Part shown: positions 29,522 through 39,933 of the stretch, one piece after another
How the letters are laid out: each line of letters begins with the position of its first letter
Position numbering within the stretch: position 1 is the first letter of the stretch
Origin: Deltaproteobacteria bacterium
Lineage (GTDB): Bacteria; Desulfobacterota; Desulfobulbia; Desulfobulbales; Desulfurivibrionaceae
NCBI GenBank assembly: GCA_021822005.1
Contig: JAJZSH010000001.1
Coordinates: 9,592 to 59,654 of the forward strand
Direction of reading: 5' to 3'
Length of the DNA stretch: 50,063 bases
The notes under the pieces: model-generated
What the model saw: only the letters and a program-made list of their open reading frames with translations
Databases searched by the model: none
Told to the model about the DNA's origin: nothing
Translations under genes and position numbers: made by a program

Positions 29522-32500
29522 TGAATCAGCCATCCCACAGCCACGGTTTTGCCGGCAGGCTCGCCTCGGTTTTCGTTGAATCCAGGCTGACCCCCATCAT
29601 GATCATCGCTTCCCTGCTTCTCGGGGTCATGGCCGTTGTCATGCTGCCAAGGGAGGAAGAGCCGCAGATCAAGGTGCCGATGATCGACGTCATGGTCGCC
29701 ATGCCCGGCGCCACACCCAAGGAGGTGGAGGAACGGGTTTCCATCCCCATGGAAAAGCTCCTCTACGAAATTCCGGGGATCGAATACATCTATAGCACCT
29801 CCATGCCGGGCCAGTGCCTGCTCATCGCCCGCTTCTACGTGGGCGAAAAGATGGAGGACGCCATTGTCCGCCTCAACCAGAAGCTGGCCACCAATTTCGA
29901 CCGCATCCCCCACGGCGTCGTGCCTCCCCTGGTCAAGCCGCACACCATCGACGACGTGCCGGTGCTCGCCCTGACCCTGCACAGCCCGCGCTATGACCAC
30001 TACACCCTCCGGCGTCTCGCGGCCCAGCTCGACGACGCGGTCAAGAACATCCCCGAGGTGGCCGAGACCAAGCTCATCGGCGGGGCCCGGCGGCAGGTGC
30101 GGGTTCTCTTCGATCCCGCCCGGCTTGCCGCCCGGCGGCTGACCGCGACGGAGATCGTTCCCCGGCTGCAACAGGCCAACCTGCAATCGTACTCCGGCAC
30201 CCTGCAATCCCTGAATCGAGAAATCCTCCTGCAAACCGGCCGGTTTCTTACCTCGGCCCGAGAGATCGGCCGCATCGTGGTGGGCGTTTACGGCAACCGG
30301 CCGGTGTATCTGGACGAGGTGGCCAGCGTGGTCGATGGCCCGGAAGAGGTGACCAGCTATGTGCTTTTCGGCTCAGGCAAGGGGCAACCGGAAGAGGCGG
30401 CCGTTACCCTCTCGCTGGCCAAGCGGCCGGGGGCGAACGCCGTGCAGGTGGTGGAAACGGTGCTGGCCAAGATCGAGACCCTCAAGGGCACCCTCATCCC
30501 CGGCGACGTCACCGTGAGCGTGACCAGGAATTACGGCGAAACCGCGGCGGAAAAATCCAATGAGCTGCTGCTGCACATGGGTATCGCCGTGTTCGGGGTG
30601 ACCCTGCTCATCCTCTTCTTCCTGGGCTGGCGGGAGTCGATCATCGTCATCCTCGCCATCCCCTCGACCCTGGCCCTGACCCTGCTGCTCTTCTACCTGT
30701 ACGGCTACACCCTGAACCGCATCACCCTGTTCGCCCTGATCTTTTCCATCGGCATCCTGGTGGACGACGCCATCGTGGTGGTGGAAAACATCGTCCGTCA
30801 CCTCCGGTTGCCGAAAAACACCAAGAAGCCGATGCTCACCATCGCCATCGAGGCGGTCAACGAGGTGGGCAACCCGACCATCCTCGCCACCTGGGCGGTG
30901 ATCGCCGCCATTCTGCCCATGGCCTTTGTCGGCGGCCTGATGGGGCCGTACATGCGGCCGATCCCCATCGGCTCCTCCGCGGCGATGATCTTTTCGCTGA
31001 TCATCGCCTTCACCGTTACGCCCTGGGCCGCCGTCCGGGTGCTGAAAAAGAAAATCTCCTCAAACGGCTCTGCCACGAACCAAACGACCTTGGCAGACCA
31101 TGACCACGCTCCGGTGGATTTCTTTACCCGCCTCTATCATCGGATCATGGACCCGCTCCTTGCCCAGGCCCGCTGGCGGTTGGTCTTTTTCCTGAGCATC
31201 GTCGGGCTGCTCCTCGGCTCCTGCGCCATGGTCTATTTCGGGCTGGTCAAGGTCAAGATGCTGCCCTTTGACAACAAGAGCGAGTTCCAGATCATCCTGG
31301 ACCTGCCCGAAGGCTCCACCCTGGAAGAGACCACCCGGGCGGCCAGGGAAATGGCCGCGGTTGTCGGCCGGGAACCGGAGGTCATAGACTACCAGGTGTA
31401 CGCCGGGGCAGCCTCGCCCTACAATTTCAACGGATTGGTCCGCCATTACTACCTGCGCAACAGCGCCCACCTGGCGGACATCCAGATCAACCTGCTGGCC
31501 AAGGGCGAACGCAAGGCCCAGAGCCATGAGATCGCCAAACGCATCCGGCCTAAGGTTGCGGCCATCGCGGCAAAATACGGAGCCACCGTGGCTGTGGCCG
31601 AGGTCCCGCCGGGGCCGCCGGTGCTGCAAACCCTGGTCGCCGAGATCTACGGTCAGACCGATGGTCAGCGGCTGAAGCTGGCCACCAGGGTCAAGGAACT
31701 CCTGACCGCCACGGAAGGGGTTGTCGATGTGGACTGGTACCGGGAGGCCCAACGATCCCAAACCGTCATCGCGGTGGACAAGGAAAAGGGTGCCATCAAT
31801 GGTATTTCCGAAGGCGAGATCAGCCAAGCCGTTGATCTGGCAGTCAAAGGGTTGGCCATCGGCCTTTTCCACCGGCCCGACGACAAGGAGGGGATCAGTA
31901 TTGTGCTGGAGCTGCCCCGCGCGCAGCGGGCAAGGGTTGAAAGCATCTTGAACATCCAGCTCCGCTCCGGCCTGAACCCCTCCGGGCCGCTGGTGCCCCT
32001 GCGGGAGCTGGTCACGGTCAGCGAGGCGCCCATTGACCAGCCCATTTACCGCAAGAATCTGAAGCCGGTTATTTATGTGACGGGCGACGTGGCCGGGGCG
32101 GCGGAAAGCCCGGTGTACGCCATCTTCGCCCTGAACAAGAAACTTGCCGAACTCGATGGCCGGGAATACGGGGCCGACCGGAAAGCAATCACGGTCTACA
32201 ACCTCAAACAGCCCTTTTCCGATCTGGAACCGGCGATCAAGTGGGACGGCGAGTGGCACATTACCCTGGAGGTCTTCCGGGATCTGGGCCTCGCCTTCTG
32301 CGCGGTGATGATCCTCATCTACATGCTCATGGTGGGCTGGTTCAAGGATTACGCCGTGCCGCTCGTGGTGATGGCCGCCATCCCCTTTTCGCTGATCGGC
32401 ATTCTCCCGGCCCACTGGGGTTTCGGCGCCTTCTTCACCGCCACCTCCATGATCGGCTTCATGGCCGGGGCAGGGATCGTGGTGCGCAACTCCATTATCC

Positions 32501-32799
32501 TCGTGGACTTCATCGAGCTGCGCCTCAGCCACGGCCTGCCGCTTAAGGAAGCGGTGGTGGAAGCCGGAGCCATCCGCTTCCGGCCCATGCTCCTAACGGC
32601 GCTGGCCGTGGTGGTCGGGGCCTCGGTGATCCTGGCCGACCCGATCTTCCAGGGGCTCGCCATCTCGCTGATGTTCGGGGAGATCGCCTCGCTGTTGATC
32701 AGCCGCATGGCGGTGCCGGTCCTCTACTTCATGCTGCGCACGCACCGCCATTCGCCAGCGGATGCTGCGGCAAGCCGGATCGCCGGGGAGAACCCATGA
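29518..32799 (+). CDS. RND efflux transporter, AcrB-type
   Basis: 1093 aa; [21 protein letters not shown]; two repeated TM blocks; overlaps upstream and downstream genes by 4 nt. Confidence 0.96.
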   Translation: MMNQPSHSHGFAGRLASVFVESRLTPIMIIASLLLGVMAVVMLPREEEPQIKVPMIDVMVAMPGATPKEVEERVSIPMEKLLYEIPGIEYIYSTSMPGQCLLIARFYVGEKMEDAIVRLNQKLATNFDRIPHGVVPPLVKPHTIDDVPVLALTLHSPRYDHYTLRRLAAQLDDAVKNIPEVAETKLIGGARRQVRVLFDPARLAARRLTATEIVPRLQQANLQSYSGTLQSLNREILLQTGRFLTSAREIGRIVVGVYGNRPVYLDEVASVVDGPEEVTSYVLFGSGKGQPEEAAVTLSLAKRPGANAVQVVETVLAKIETLKGTLIPGDVTVSVTRNYGETAAEKSNELLLHMGIAVFGVTLLILFFLGWRESIIVILAIPSTLALTLLLFYLYGYTLNRITLFALIFSIGILVDDAIVVVENIVRHLRLPKNTKKPMLTIAIEAVNEVGNPTILATWAVIAAILPMAFVGGLMGPYMRPIPIGSSAAMIFSLIIAFTVTPWAAVRVLKKKISSNGSATNQTTLADHDHAPVDFFTRLYHRIMDPLLAQARWRLVFFLSIVGLLLGSCAMVYFGLVKVKMLPFDNKSEFQIILDLPEGSTLEETTRAAREMAAVVGREPEVIDYQVYAGAASPYNFNGLVRHYYLRNSAHLADIQINLLAKGERKAQSHEIAKRIRPKVAAIAAKYGATVAVAEVPPGPPVLQTLVAEIYGQTDGQRLKLATRVKELLTATEGVVDVDWYREAQRSQTVIAVDKEKGAINGISEGEISQAVDLAVKGLAIGLFHRPDDKEGISIVLELPRAQRARVESILNIQLRSGLNPSGPLVPLRELVTVSEAPIDQPIYRKNLKPVIYVTGDVAGAAESPVYAIFALNKKLAELDGREYGADRKAITVYNLKQPFSDLEPAIKWDGEWHITLEVFRDLGLAFCAVMILIYMLMVGWFKDYAVPLVVMAAIPFSLIGILPAHWGFGAFFTATSMIGFMAGAGIVVRNSIILVDFIELRLSHGLPLKEAVVEAGAIRFRPMLLTALAVVVGASVILADPIFQGLAISLMFGEIASLLISRMAVPVLYFMLRTHRHSPADAAASRIAGENP

Positions 32800-33440
32800 C
32801 ACTTCTGGCCCTTGAAATAAACCCGTTTACGGCGGCGTCCTTTCTGCTGCTGCTCGTCTATCACCTGGGGTTGCTGGCCGTGAAACGGAGTTTCCCGGAA
32901 GCAACGATCTATGCCCGCAACGCCAGAACCAGGGCGGCCTGGGTCCGGGAAATGATGGAAAAAGGGCGGGACATCCTGGCGGTGCAGACCTTGCGCAACT
33001 GGACCATGGCCGCAAGCTTTCTGGCCTCCACGGCAATCCTCATCGCCCTGGCCCTGCTCAATATCGTCCTGACCACAGGCCACCCGGCCGACGCCGTCAT
33101 GCAGATGTTCAGTTTCATGGGCAAACGAATCGAGAGCCTTCACCAGATCAAACTGCTCATCCTCTCGGTGGATTTCTTCTTCACCTTCTTCAATTTCACC
33201 ATGGCCATCCGCTACTACAACCATCTGGGCTTCATGATCAATGTCCCCCCAGGTGCGACCTCCCCGGCACCTGCCTCGGTGGTCGAAACAGTCCAGTACG
33301 GCGCGGCCCACTATACCCTGGGGATGCGGGGCTATTACCTGTCCGTGCCCCTGGCCCTGTGGCTTTTCGGGCCGGGCTGGCTGCTGGTCGGCACCCTGAT
33401 CATCATCGCCACTCTCTGCCATGTGGATCGAACCGGATAA
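32796..33440 (+). CDS. DUF599-like integral membrane protein
   Basis: [33 protein letters not shown]...[25 protein letters not shown]; several TM segments. Confidence 0.75.
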   Translation: MTLLALEINPFTAASFLLLLVYHLGLLAVKRSFPEATIYARNARTRAAWVREMMEKGRDILAVQTLRNWTMAASFLASTAILIALALLNIVLTTGHPADAVMQMFSFMGKRIESLHQIKLLILSVDFFFTFFNFTMAIRYYNHLGFMINVPPGATSPAPASVVETVQYGAAHYTLGMRGYYLSVPLALWLFGPGWLLVGTLIIIATLCHVDRTG

Positions 33441-33516
33441 TTTTTTTGCCAGCCACAGGCGAGCGCTTATTTTTTTGCAGGCGAGCAAGGCAGTCTTCGG
33501 TATAATTTCCTTTAGG

Positions 33517-33663
33517 TAGTGTCCGTCCGGAAACGAGCAATTTCGTTCGAGAGCAAGGCGCGAGGGAGACGAAAAAGCGGAGCGTACATAGGGTACGTGA
33601 GCATTTTTCGGCGACTGAGCAACGCGGCAATCGGGCGAAAGGGCCGTTTCCGGATGGGCACTA
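33517..33663. mobile_element. MITE-like element type 1, copy a (forward)
   Basis: TAGTGtCCGTCCGGAAACG...CGTTTCCGGAtGGgCACTA termini; near-identical inverted copy at 34728. Confidence 0.8.
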
Positions 33664-33857
33664 GGTAACCCCCCGGCTTTGCCTGTGGTAATTTAATTTT
33701 ATACTGGCAAATACCTCGAATTTCTGGTATCGGGGCTGTGCAGGAATTGATTCGCCCGGCTCCCGTAAAATCAAAGGGTTACAGAGACCAGACCCACACC
33801 TTCCCATTGTTTGGGACTACACCAACCATTGTGCCCATACCGCACACGGAGGAAATC

Positions 33858-34712
33858 ATGAAAAAAATCGCCCTGGCCCTGCTGCTCGTAACAGCGATAA
33901 CCGGTTGCGACTCCGGACCCTCGCAACAATCCGCGCCCGTCCAGACCCTTTCCATCAAGGGTTCCGACACCATGGTCCACCTGGTCAGTTCCTGGACGGA
34001 AGAATTCATGAAAACCCACGCCGAGGTTGACATCTCCGTAACCGGCGGCGGCTCCGGCACCGGCATCGCCGCCCTGATCAACGGCACCACCGATATCTGC
34101 GCGGCCTCCAGGGGCATGAAGGAAAAAGAGCAGAAACTCGCCGGGGAGAACAAGGTTTTCCCCGTGGAAATCCCGGTGGCCCGCGACGGCATCGTCCTGA
34201 TCGTGCATCCGGAAAACCCGGTGAACAGCCTGACCATTGACCAGCTGCGGCTGATCTACACGGGTAAAATGACCAACTGGAAGGAGGTCGGCGGACCCGA
34301 CGCCCCCATTCTCCTGTTGTCCCGCGAGTCCAGCTCCGGCACCTTTGTTTTCTTCCAGGAGCATGTCCTGAACAAGGAGGATTTCAGCGCCTCCGCCCGC
34401 CTGCTGCCCGGCACCTCCGCGCTGGTGCAGGCCGTGGCCGCCGACCGCGGGGCCATCGCCTATGTGGGGTTGGGCTTTGCCGCGGAAGCGAAAGGCACGG
34501 TGAAAACCCTTGGGGTTCAGGCCAGTGGCCAGCCCAGCCCGGTGCTCCCCAGCGAGGAGACTGTCCGTTCCGGGGCATACGCTGTTTCCCGGCCGCTTTT
34601 CTTCTATACCAACGGCGCGCCAAAGGATACGGCAAAACAGTTCATCGATTTCTGCCTGAGTCCGGCAGGTCAGAAGATTGTGGGAGAAACGGGATATGTC
34701 CCGGTCTCCTAA
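33858..34712 (+). CDS. pstS: phosphate ABC transporter substrate-binding lipoprotein PstS
   Basis: Lipobox ITGC; IKGSDTMVHLVSSWTEEFM...VTGGGSGTGIAALINGTTDICAASR; GSS-type SRESSSGTFVFF. ATG 33858 after AGGA. Confidence 0.94.
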   Translation: MKKIALALLLVTAITGCDSGPSQQSAPVQTLSIKGSDTMVHLVSSWTEEFMKTHAEVDISVTGGGSGTGIAALINGTTDICAASRGMKEKEQKLAGENKVFPVEIPVARDGIVLIVHPENPVNSLTIDQLRLIYTGKMTNWKEVGGPDAPILLLSRESSSGTFVFFQEHVLNKEDFSASARLLPGTSALVQAVAADRGAIAYVGLGFAAEAKGTVKTLGVQASGQPSPVLPSEETVRSGAYAVSRPLFFYTNGAPKDTAKQFIDFCLSPAGQKIVGETGYVPVS

Positions 34713-34727
34713 GCCGTTGTCCATAAA

Positions 34728-34873
34728 TAGTGGCCGTCCGGAAACGGCCCTTTCGCCCGATTGCCGCGTTGCTCAGTCGCCGAAAAATGCTCACGTACCT
34801 GGTGTACGCTCCGATTTTTCGTCTCCCTCGTGCCTTGCACTCGAACGAAATTGCTCGTTTCCGGACGGCCACA
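34728..34873. mobile_element. MITE-like element type 1, copy b (inverted)
   Basis: Reverse complement of 33517-33663 with about ten mismatches by eye. Confidence 0.8.
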
Positions 34874-34920
34874 AAACAACCTTGACCTGAAAATGACATG
34901 AACGGCGTAAAGGGCTGTAA

Positions 34921-35835
34921 ATGAATAAACTGAAAAGCACATTTTATCCATCAACAGCCCCTAAATTGCACATAACCGACAAGCTGATGCGGCTGCTGCT
35001 GGTCGGCGCCGCCTCGACCAGCGTCCTTATCGTCTGCCTGATTTTCCTCTTCCTGTTCAAGGAGGCCGGGCCGTTTGCGTTTAAACCCGGGCTGGACAAA
35101 CTCCTGGACAGCCAGTGGATTCCGGTCTCCTTCCAGGAGGAACATTTCGGCGTTGGCCCTCTGCTTTCCGGCTCCGCCCTGGTAACCGCCCTGGCCATGC
35201 TGGTCACGGTGCCCATCTCCGTGCTGGTGGCCATCTACATCGCGGAGATCGCCCACCCCGCCGAACGGGAGTTCCTCAAGCCGTTCATTGAAATCCTGGC
35301 CAGCATCCCCTCCGTGGTTCTGGGATTTTTCGGCCTGCTGGTGGTGGCCCCTTTGATCAAAATAATCTTCGGTCTCAGCACCGGTCTCACTGCCCTTACC
35401 GGCGCCCTGCTCCTCTCGCTCATGGCCATCCCCACCATCATCTCCCTTTCGGAGGATTCCCTGGTCAGTGTGCCCTACGCCCTGAAAAACGCCTCCCTGG
35501 CCCTGGGCGCCAGCCACCTGCAGACCATCTTCCGGGTTACCTTGCCCGCGGCCCTGCCAGGGATCGTGGCCGCGGTCATGCTCGGGATAGGCAGGGTCAT
35601 CGGGGAAACCATGGCGGTGCTGATGGTCACCGGCAATTCGGCTATTCTCACCTTTTCCCCCCTGGCGTCGGTGCGGACCATGACCGCCACCATCGCCGCG
35701 GAGATGGGCGAGGTGCCATTCGGCAGCATACATTATCAGGCGCTTTTCTGGATAGGGATCATCCTGCTGGTCATCACCTTTGCCCTCAACATCGTTGCCC
35801 AGCGCGTGCTGAAAAAATACGGCATGATGAAATGA
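34921..35835 (+). CDS. pstC: phosphate ABC transporter permease PstC
   Basis: Six-TM permease; IEILASIPSVVLGFFGL, ALGASHLQTIFRVTLPAALPGIVAAVMLGIGRVIGETMAVLM. Confidence 0.95.
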   Translation: MNKLKSTFYPSTAPKLHITDKLMRLLLVGAASTSVLIVCLIFLFLFKEAGPFAFKPGLDKLLDSQWIPVSFQEEHFGVGPLLSGSALVTALAMLVTVPISVLVAIYIAEIAHPAEREFLKPFIEILASIPSVVLGFFGLLVVAPLIKIIFGLSTGLTALTGALLLSLMAIPTIISLSEDSLVSVPYALKNASLALGASHLQTIFRVTLPAALPGIVAAVMLGIGRVIGETMAVLMVTGNSAILTFSPLASVRTMTATIAAEMGEVPFGSIHYQALFWIGIILLVITFALNIVAQRVLKKYGMMK

Positions 35836-36680
35836 ACAACACCGCGGATAAATTCATCCTTTTCTCGTTACGGCTCATCACCTACGCCATTGTCCTGGTG
35901 ATCGGCTATATCCTCTTCGACATCATCAGAAACGGGGCCTCGGCCCTCAACTGGCAGTTCGTCAGCAGCTTTCCCCGGAGAAGCGGGGCTGCGGGCGGCA
36001 TCTTTCCGGCCATTGTCGGCACCCTCTATCTGGTGGTGGGCACCATCGCCGTTTCCCTGCCCCTGGGGATTGGCGGGGCGATTTATCTTGCCGAATATGC
36101 GGACCAGAGCAGGTTCAACACCCTGATCCGGTTGGCCATTATCACCCTGGCCGGGGTCCCTTCCATTGTCTTTGGCCTCTTCGGCCTGGGCCTCTTTGTG
36201 CTCTTCTGCGGCTTCGGTCCCTCCATCCTGGCGGGCAGTCTGACCCTGGCCTGCATGGTCCTGCCCACCATTATCGTGGCCAGTGAAGAGTCGCTGCGCG
36301 CCGTGCCCAAGGGATTCCGCGATGCAAGCCTGGCGTTGGGGGCCACCAAATGGGAAACCGTCCGCACCAATGTCCTGCCCTATTCCCTTTCCGGCATGAT
36401 AACCGGCTCGATCCTGGGCATTGGCCGGGCCGCCGGGGAAACCGCCCCCATCCTCCTGACGGTGGCCGCCTTTTTTCTCCCCAGGCTGCCCAAGTCTGTT
36501 TTTGATCAGGTCATGGCCCTGCCCTACCATCTCTACATCCTTGCCACCCAGCATCCGGAGGCGGACCGGATCCGGCATATGCAATACGGCACCGCCCTGA
36601 TTCTCCTCCTGCTGGTTTTGGGCTTAAGTCTCGGCGCGATACTCATTCGAACACATTTCAGGAAAAAATTCCGATGGTAG
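35832..36680 (+). CDS. pstA: phosphate ABC transporter permease PstA
   Basis: [43 protein letters not shown]...[16 protein letters not shown]. Confidence 0.95.
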   Translation: MNNTADKFILFSLRLITYAIVLVIGYILFDIIRNGASALNWQFVSSFPRRSGAAGGIFPAIVGTLYLVVGTIAVSLPLGIGGAIYLAEYADQSRFNTLIRLAIITLAGVPSIVFGLFGLGLFVLFCGFGPSILAGSLTLACMVLPTIIVASEESLRAVPKGFRDASLALGATKWETVRTNVLPYSLSGMITGSILGIGRAAGETAPILLTVAAFFLPRLPKSVFDQVMALPYHLYILATQHPEADRIRHMQYGTALILLLLVLGLSLGAILIRTHFRKKFRW

Positions 36681-37459
36681 AACAGTCTATTTATCCCAAA
36701 GATCAGGAGATGGTCATCACCACCAGCCAGGTCAACTTTTTCTATGGGGTCACCCAGGCGCTTTTTGACATCTCCCTCCTGATCCCGGCCAAGCAGGTTA
36801 CTGCCCTGATCGGGCCATCCGGCTGCGGCAAGTCCACTTTTCTCAGATGCCTGAACCGGATGAACGACACCATCCCCCACAGCCGGGTGGAGGGGAAAAT
36901 CTTCATCAACCGGAAAGATATCTATGCGCCGGGCACCGATGTCGTGGAGCTGCGCAAGGAGGTGGGGATGGTTTTCCAGAAATCAAACCCCTTCCCCAAG
37001 TCCATCTTCGACAACGTTGCCTACGGCCCCCGGATTCACGGCGAGAAAGACCCGAAACGCCTCGCGGAACTCGTGGAGCAAAGCCTGCAGCAGGCGGCCA
37101 TCTGGGACGAGGTCAAGGACCGGCTGCACGCCAATGCCATGGGCCTCTCCGGCGGCCAGCAGCAGCGACTCTGCATCGCCAGGGCCCTGGCTGTCGGGCC
37201 GAAGATCCTGCTCATGGACGAGCCGGCCTCGGCCCTTGACCCCAAAGCAACCACGCGGATCGAGGATCTGATCGGCGAGCTGCGCACCAACTACACCATT
37301 GTCATCGTCACCCACAATATGCAGCAGGCCGCCCGGGTTTCCGACTACACCGCCTTTTTCTATGAAGGTAGCCTGATTGAATGTGATGCAACCCCGAAAA
37401 TCTTTACCAACCCTCGGCAGAAACAGACAGAAGATTACATAACCGGCCGCTTCGGATGA
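36674..37459 (+). CDS. pstB: phosphate ABC transporter ATP-binding protein PstB
   Basis: GPSGCGKST Walker [29 protein letters not shown]. Confidence 0.97.
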   Translation: MVEQSIYPKDQEMVITTSQVNFFYGVTQALFDISLLIPAKQVTALIGPSGCGKSTFLRCLNRMNDTIPHSRVEGKIFINRKDIYAPGTDVVELRKEVGMVFQKSNPFPKSIFDNVAYGPRIHGEKDPKRLAELVEQSLQQAAIWDEVKDRLHANAMGLSGGQQQRLCIARALAVGPKILLMDEPASALDPKATTRIEDLIGELRTNYTIVIVTHNMQQAARVSDYTAFFYEGSLIECDATPKIFTNPRQKQTEDYITGRFG

Positions 37460-37475
37460 GCGTGGAGTAAACATC

Positions 37476-38144
37476 ATGGCAAAACACATGCAGCACGACA
37501 TCGACAAACTGAAGGCAAAGATCATCAGCATGGGCGAAGCAGTGGAAGACCGGGTCTATCAGGCCACGCTTTCCGTGATCAACCGTGACCCGGCCAAGGC
37601 AAACGCGGTGATCAAGGGGGATCGGGAGATTGATGACATGGAGGTGGAGATCGAGGAGGATTGCCTGAAGATTCTCGCCCTGTATCAGCCGGTGGCCATC
37701 GACCTGCGGTTCATCGTGGCGGCGCTCAAAATCAACAGCGATCTGGAGCGGATCGGAGATCTTGCGGTCAATATCGCCGAACGGGGGTTATTCCTCGCCG
37801 GACAGCAAAAGTTTGAAATCCCCTTTGACCTGTCGGCCATGGTCCATCTTGCCGAGAAAATGGTCACGGAAAGCATTGACGCCCTGATCAATCATGATGT
37901 GCGCCTGGCCCACCATATCCGGGCGGCGGACGACACCATGGACGCCATGAATCGGGAGATGTACACCCAGCTCAAGGGGATGCTCACCACCGATACCGAG
38001 CATGTGAACAACCTCCTGCATGTCCTCTCCGTGGGACGGCACCTGGAAAGGATTGCCGACCATGCGACCAACATTGCCGAAGATGTCATCTATCTGGTCG
38101 ATGCCCAGATCATCCGGCACACGCCCGAGCTCTACGACGAATAG
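37476..38144 (+). CDS. phoU: phosphate uptake regulator PhoU
   Basis: MQHDIDKLKAKIISMGEAVEDRV..., LALYQPVAIDLRFIVAALKINSDLERIGDLAVNIAE, HLERIADHATNIAEDVIY. Confidence 0.96.
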   Translation: MAKHMQHDIDKLKAKIISMGEAVEDRVYQATLSVINRDPAKANAVIKGDREIDDMEVEIEEDCLKILALYQPVAIDLRFIVAALKINSDLERIGDLAVNIAERGLFLAGQQKFEIPFDLSAMVHLAEKMVTESIDALINHDVRLAHHIRAADDTMDAMNREMYTQLKGMLTTDTEHVNNLLHVLSVGRHLERIADHATNIAEDVIYLVDAQIIRHTPELYDE

Positions 38145-38171
38145 GGGTGCGGATCAGCAAGCCGGGATGCC

Positions 38172-38276
38172 CTGCCTTATTCCGGTTTGCCATCAAGATG
38201 GCAGCAGCTTTACTTGCTTGTCTCCCATCACTACTCCTTACTGCCTTATTCCGGTTTGCCATCAAGATGGCAGCAG
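38172..38276. repeat. two 36-bp direct repeats (CTGCCTTATTCCGGTTTGCCATCAAGATGGCAGCAG) separated by 33 bp
   Basis: Copies at 38172-38207 and 38241-38276; core palindrome GCCATCAAGATGGC. Confidence 0.9.
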
Positions 38277-38350
38277 TGTTAACGGCGTTTACGCCGCCCT
38301 TCGACAAGCTCAGGGCGAACGGAGTGTGTCGCCTTGAAAATAACTTGGAA

Positions 38351-39097
38351 TTAGGACGAGATGTCGATGGCGCCCTTTTTCTTGAGAATGCGCAGACCGA
38401 TGTAAAGGGGGAGCAGCACGACCACGATGCCTGCGGCGTAGGGAGCGTACGCCGATTCCCACACCGTGGTGCCATGGAGAAAATACTCCCGCCACAACGG
38501 GATCAGCGCCAGGGCGACAAAGGTCCAGAAGGCGGTGCCGCTGTCCTTGATCAGGGCACGCCACCAGTGGAAGCTGAACCCGGACAAGGTCTGCCCGATA
38601 TTGGCAAACGACGGCCATAGCCGATGCGTCCTGCGACAGAAGGCTTCGTATTCTTCGCCGAATTTCCCCTGTAAGAACTTCTCCTCCGTGGCCATGATCG
38701 CATAGTAGAAAAAGACGAAGAAAGGCAGCACGGTGACAAAGGCCAGGGGCGCGCCGCCATACAGGCCGATGCCGATGGCGATCAGGATATTGCCGAGATA
38801 CATGGGGTTGCGGACATGGTTGTAGATGCCGCCGGTAACCAGACGGCTGGCGTAGACCTTGCCCTCCTTGCCGCCCCGCTCGATGTAGTCAAAGCCAATG
38901 GTAAAGAAACGCAACCCCTCGCCCAGCAGGGTCACCACCAGCCCCAGCCGGATCAACCAGGTGGAGACGGTCTCGCTGACGATCACCTGCGGCCTGAAAA
39001 CAAAGAGCATGACGATGAAGATGACCGGGAACATATAGGCCCGGTAGCGAAAGAAAAAGTTCCCGGCCCCGACCATGAAGGGGTTGCTCAGTCTCAT
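38351..39097 (-). CDS. isoprenylcysteine carboxyl methyltransferase-like membrane protein
   Basis: LVTGGIYNHVRNPMYLGNILIAIGIGL...EEKFLQGKFGEEYEAFCRRTHRLWP; ATGA overlap with cmoA. Confidence 0.85.
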   Translation of the reverse strand: MRLSNPFMVGAGNFFFRYRAYMFPVIFIVMLFVFRPQVIVSETVSTWLIRLGLVVTLLGEGLRFFTIGFDYIERGGKEGKVYASRLVTGGIYNHVRNPMYLGNILIAIGIGLYGGAPLAFVTVLPFFVFFYYAIMATEEKFLQGKFGEEYEAFCRRTHRLWPSFANIGQTLSGFSFHWWRALIKDSGTAFWTFVALALIPLWREYFLHGTTVWESAYAPYAAGIVVVLLPLYIGLRILKKKGAIDISS

Positions 39098-39828
39098 TTC
39101 GCCCCCTTGCGCACGATATATCCGCAGAAATTGTACCACTTGAAAAAAATCTCGCATTCGCTGAAGCCGTTCTGCAAGACGAGTTCCTCGTTTTCCTGCA
39201 CCCGGTAGGGGATGAGGACATTCTCCAGGGCCTCGCGTTTCTGGCTGATCTCAAGCTTGCTGTAGCCGCTTGCCTCCTTGAAGTCATAGTAGTACTTGAT
39301 GAAAAACCGGTTGAGCAGCGAATCCCGGCTCAGCACCTTCTCGATGAGGATCAGGCAGCCGTTTTCGTTGACCCCTTTGGCTATACTCTGGAGCAGACGC
39401 TCCCGGTTCAGGGGCCGGACGAACTGGAGGGTGAGGTTCATGATCACCACCGAGGCGTTCTCGATCCCCACCCCGTTGTTGAGATCCATGCACTCAAGAT
39501 GGTAATCATGCTGCATGCCGTGGGTCTTCAGCTTTTCCCCGGCCTTCTTCAACATTTCCTCGGAATAGTCGCAGCCCACCAGTCGCGCCCCTTTGGGCAG
39601 GATCGGGTCGAGCTGGATCAGGGTCGTTCCGGTGGAGCAGCCCAGGTCGTAAACGTTCGTCCCCGGCACGGCGAAATCCCGGGCCAGCTCGGACATCATC
39701 CGTTGCACTTCAAGATAAAAAGGAACCGACCGAACCAGCATGTCGTCAAAGACGGACGCGGTTTTCGCGTCAAAACTGAAATCGGCCACCGTGCCCTGTG
39801 GTGTTGCGAAAATTTTATCCTTACCCAT
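39094..39828 (-). CDS. cmoA: CmoA-like carboxy-S-adenosyl-L-methionine synthase
   Basis: FDDMLVRSVPFYLEVQRMM...VYDLGCSTGTTL...VIMNLTLQFVRP...EASGYSKLEISQKREALENVLIPY. Confidence 0.85.
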   Translation of the reverse strand: MGKDKIFATPQGTVADFSFDAKTASVFDDMLVRSVPFYLEVQRMMSELARDFAVPGTNVYDLGCSTGTTLIQLDPILPKGARLVGCDYSEEMLKKAGEKLKTHGMQHDYHLECMDLNNGVGIENASVVIMNLTLQFVRPLNRERLLQSIAKGVNENGCLILIEKVLSRDSLLNRFFIKYYYDFKEASGYSKLEISQKREALENVLIPYRVQENEELVLQNGFSECEIFFKWYNFCGYIVRKGAK

Positions 39829-39933
39829 GGGAACTCTCTTCTTCTGCCTCCGATAGTATTCTTGAACCAGCCATGGGCGTGCGCCACAGGCCGGATGCTT
39901 CGCGCGGTTGTTGCAAACCAGCTTCCTTCATTA

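Noticed and set aside
28139-29533. 464-aa minus-strand ORF
   Set aside because: Antisense to the adaptor gene and spans the MITE-like repeat; shadow ORF.
31060-32532. 490-aa minus-strand ORF
   Set aside because: Antisense to the RND transporter; biased composition.
38172-38276. Possible mini-CRISPR (36-bp repeat, 33-bp spacer)
   Set aside because: Only two units, no cas genes in the window, and the palindromic core also occurs at 20354-20371, outside any array.
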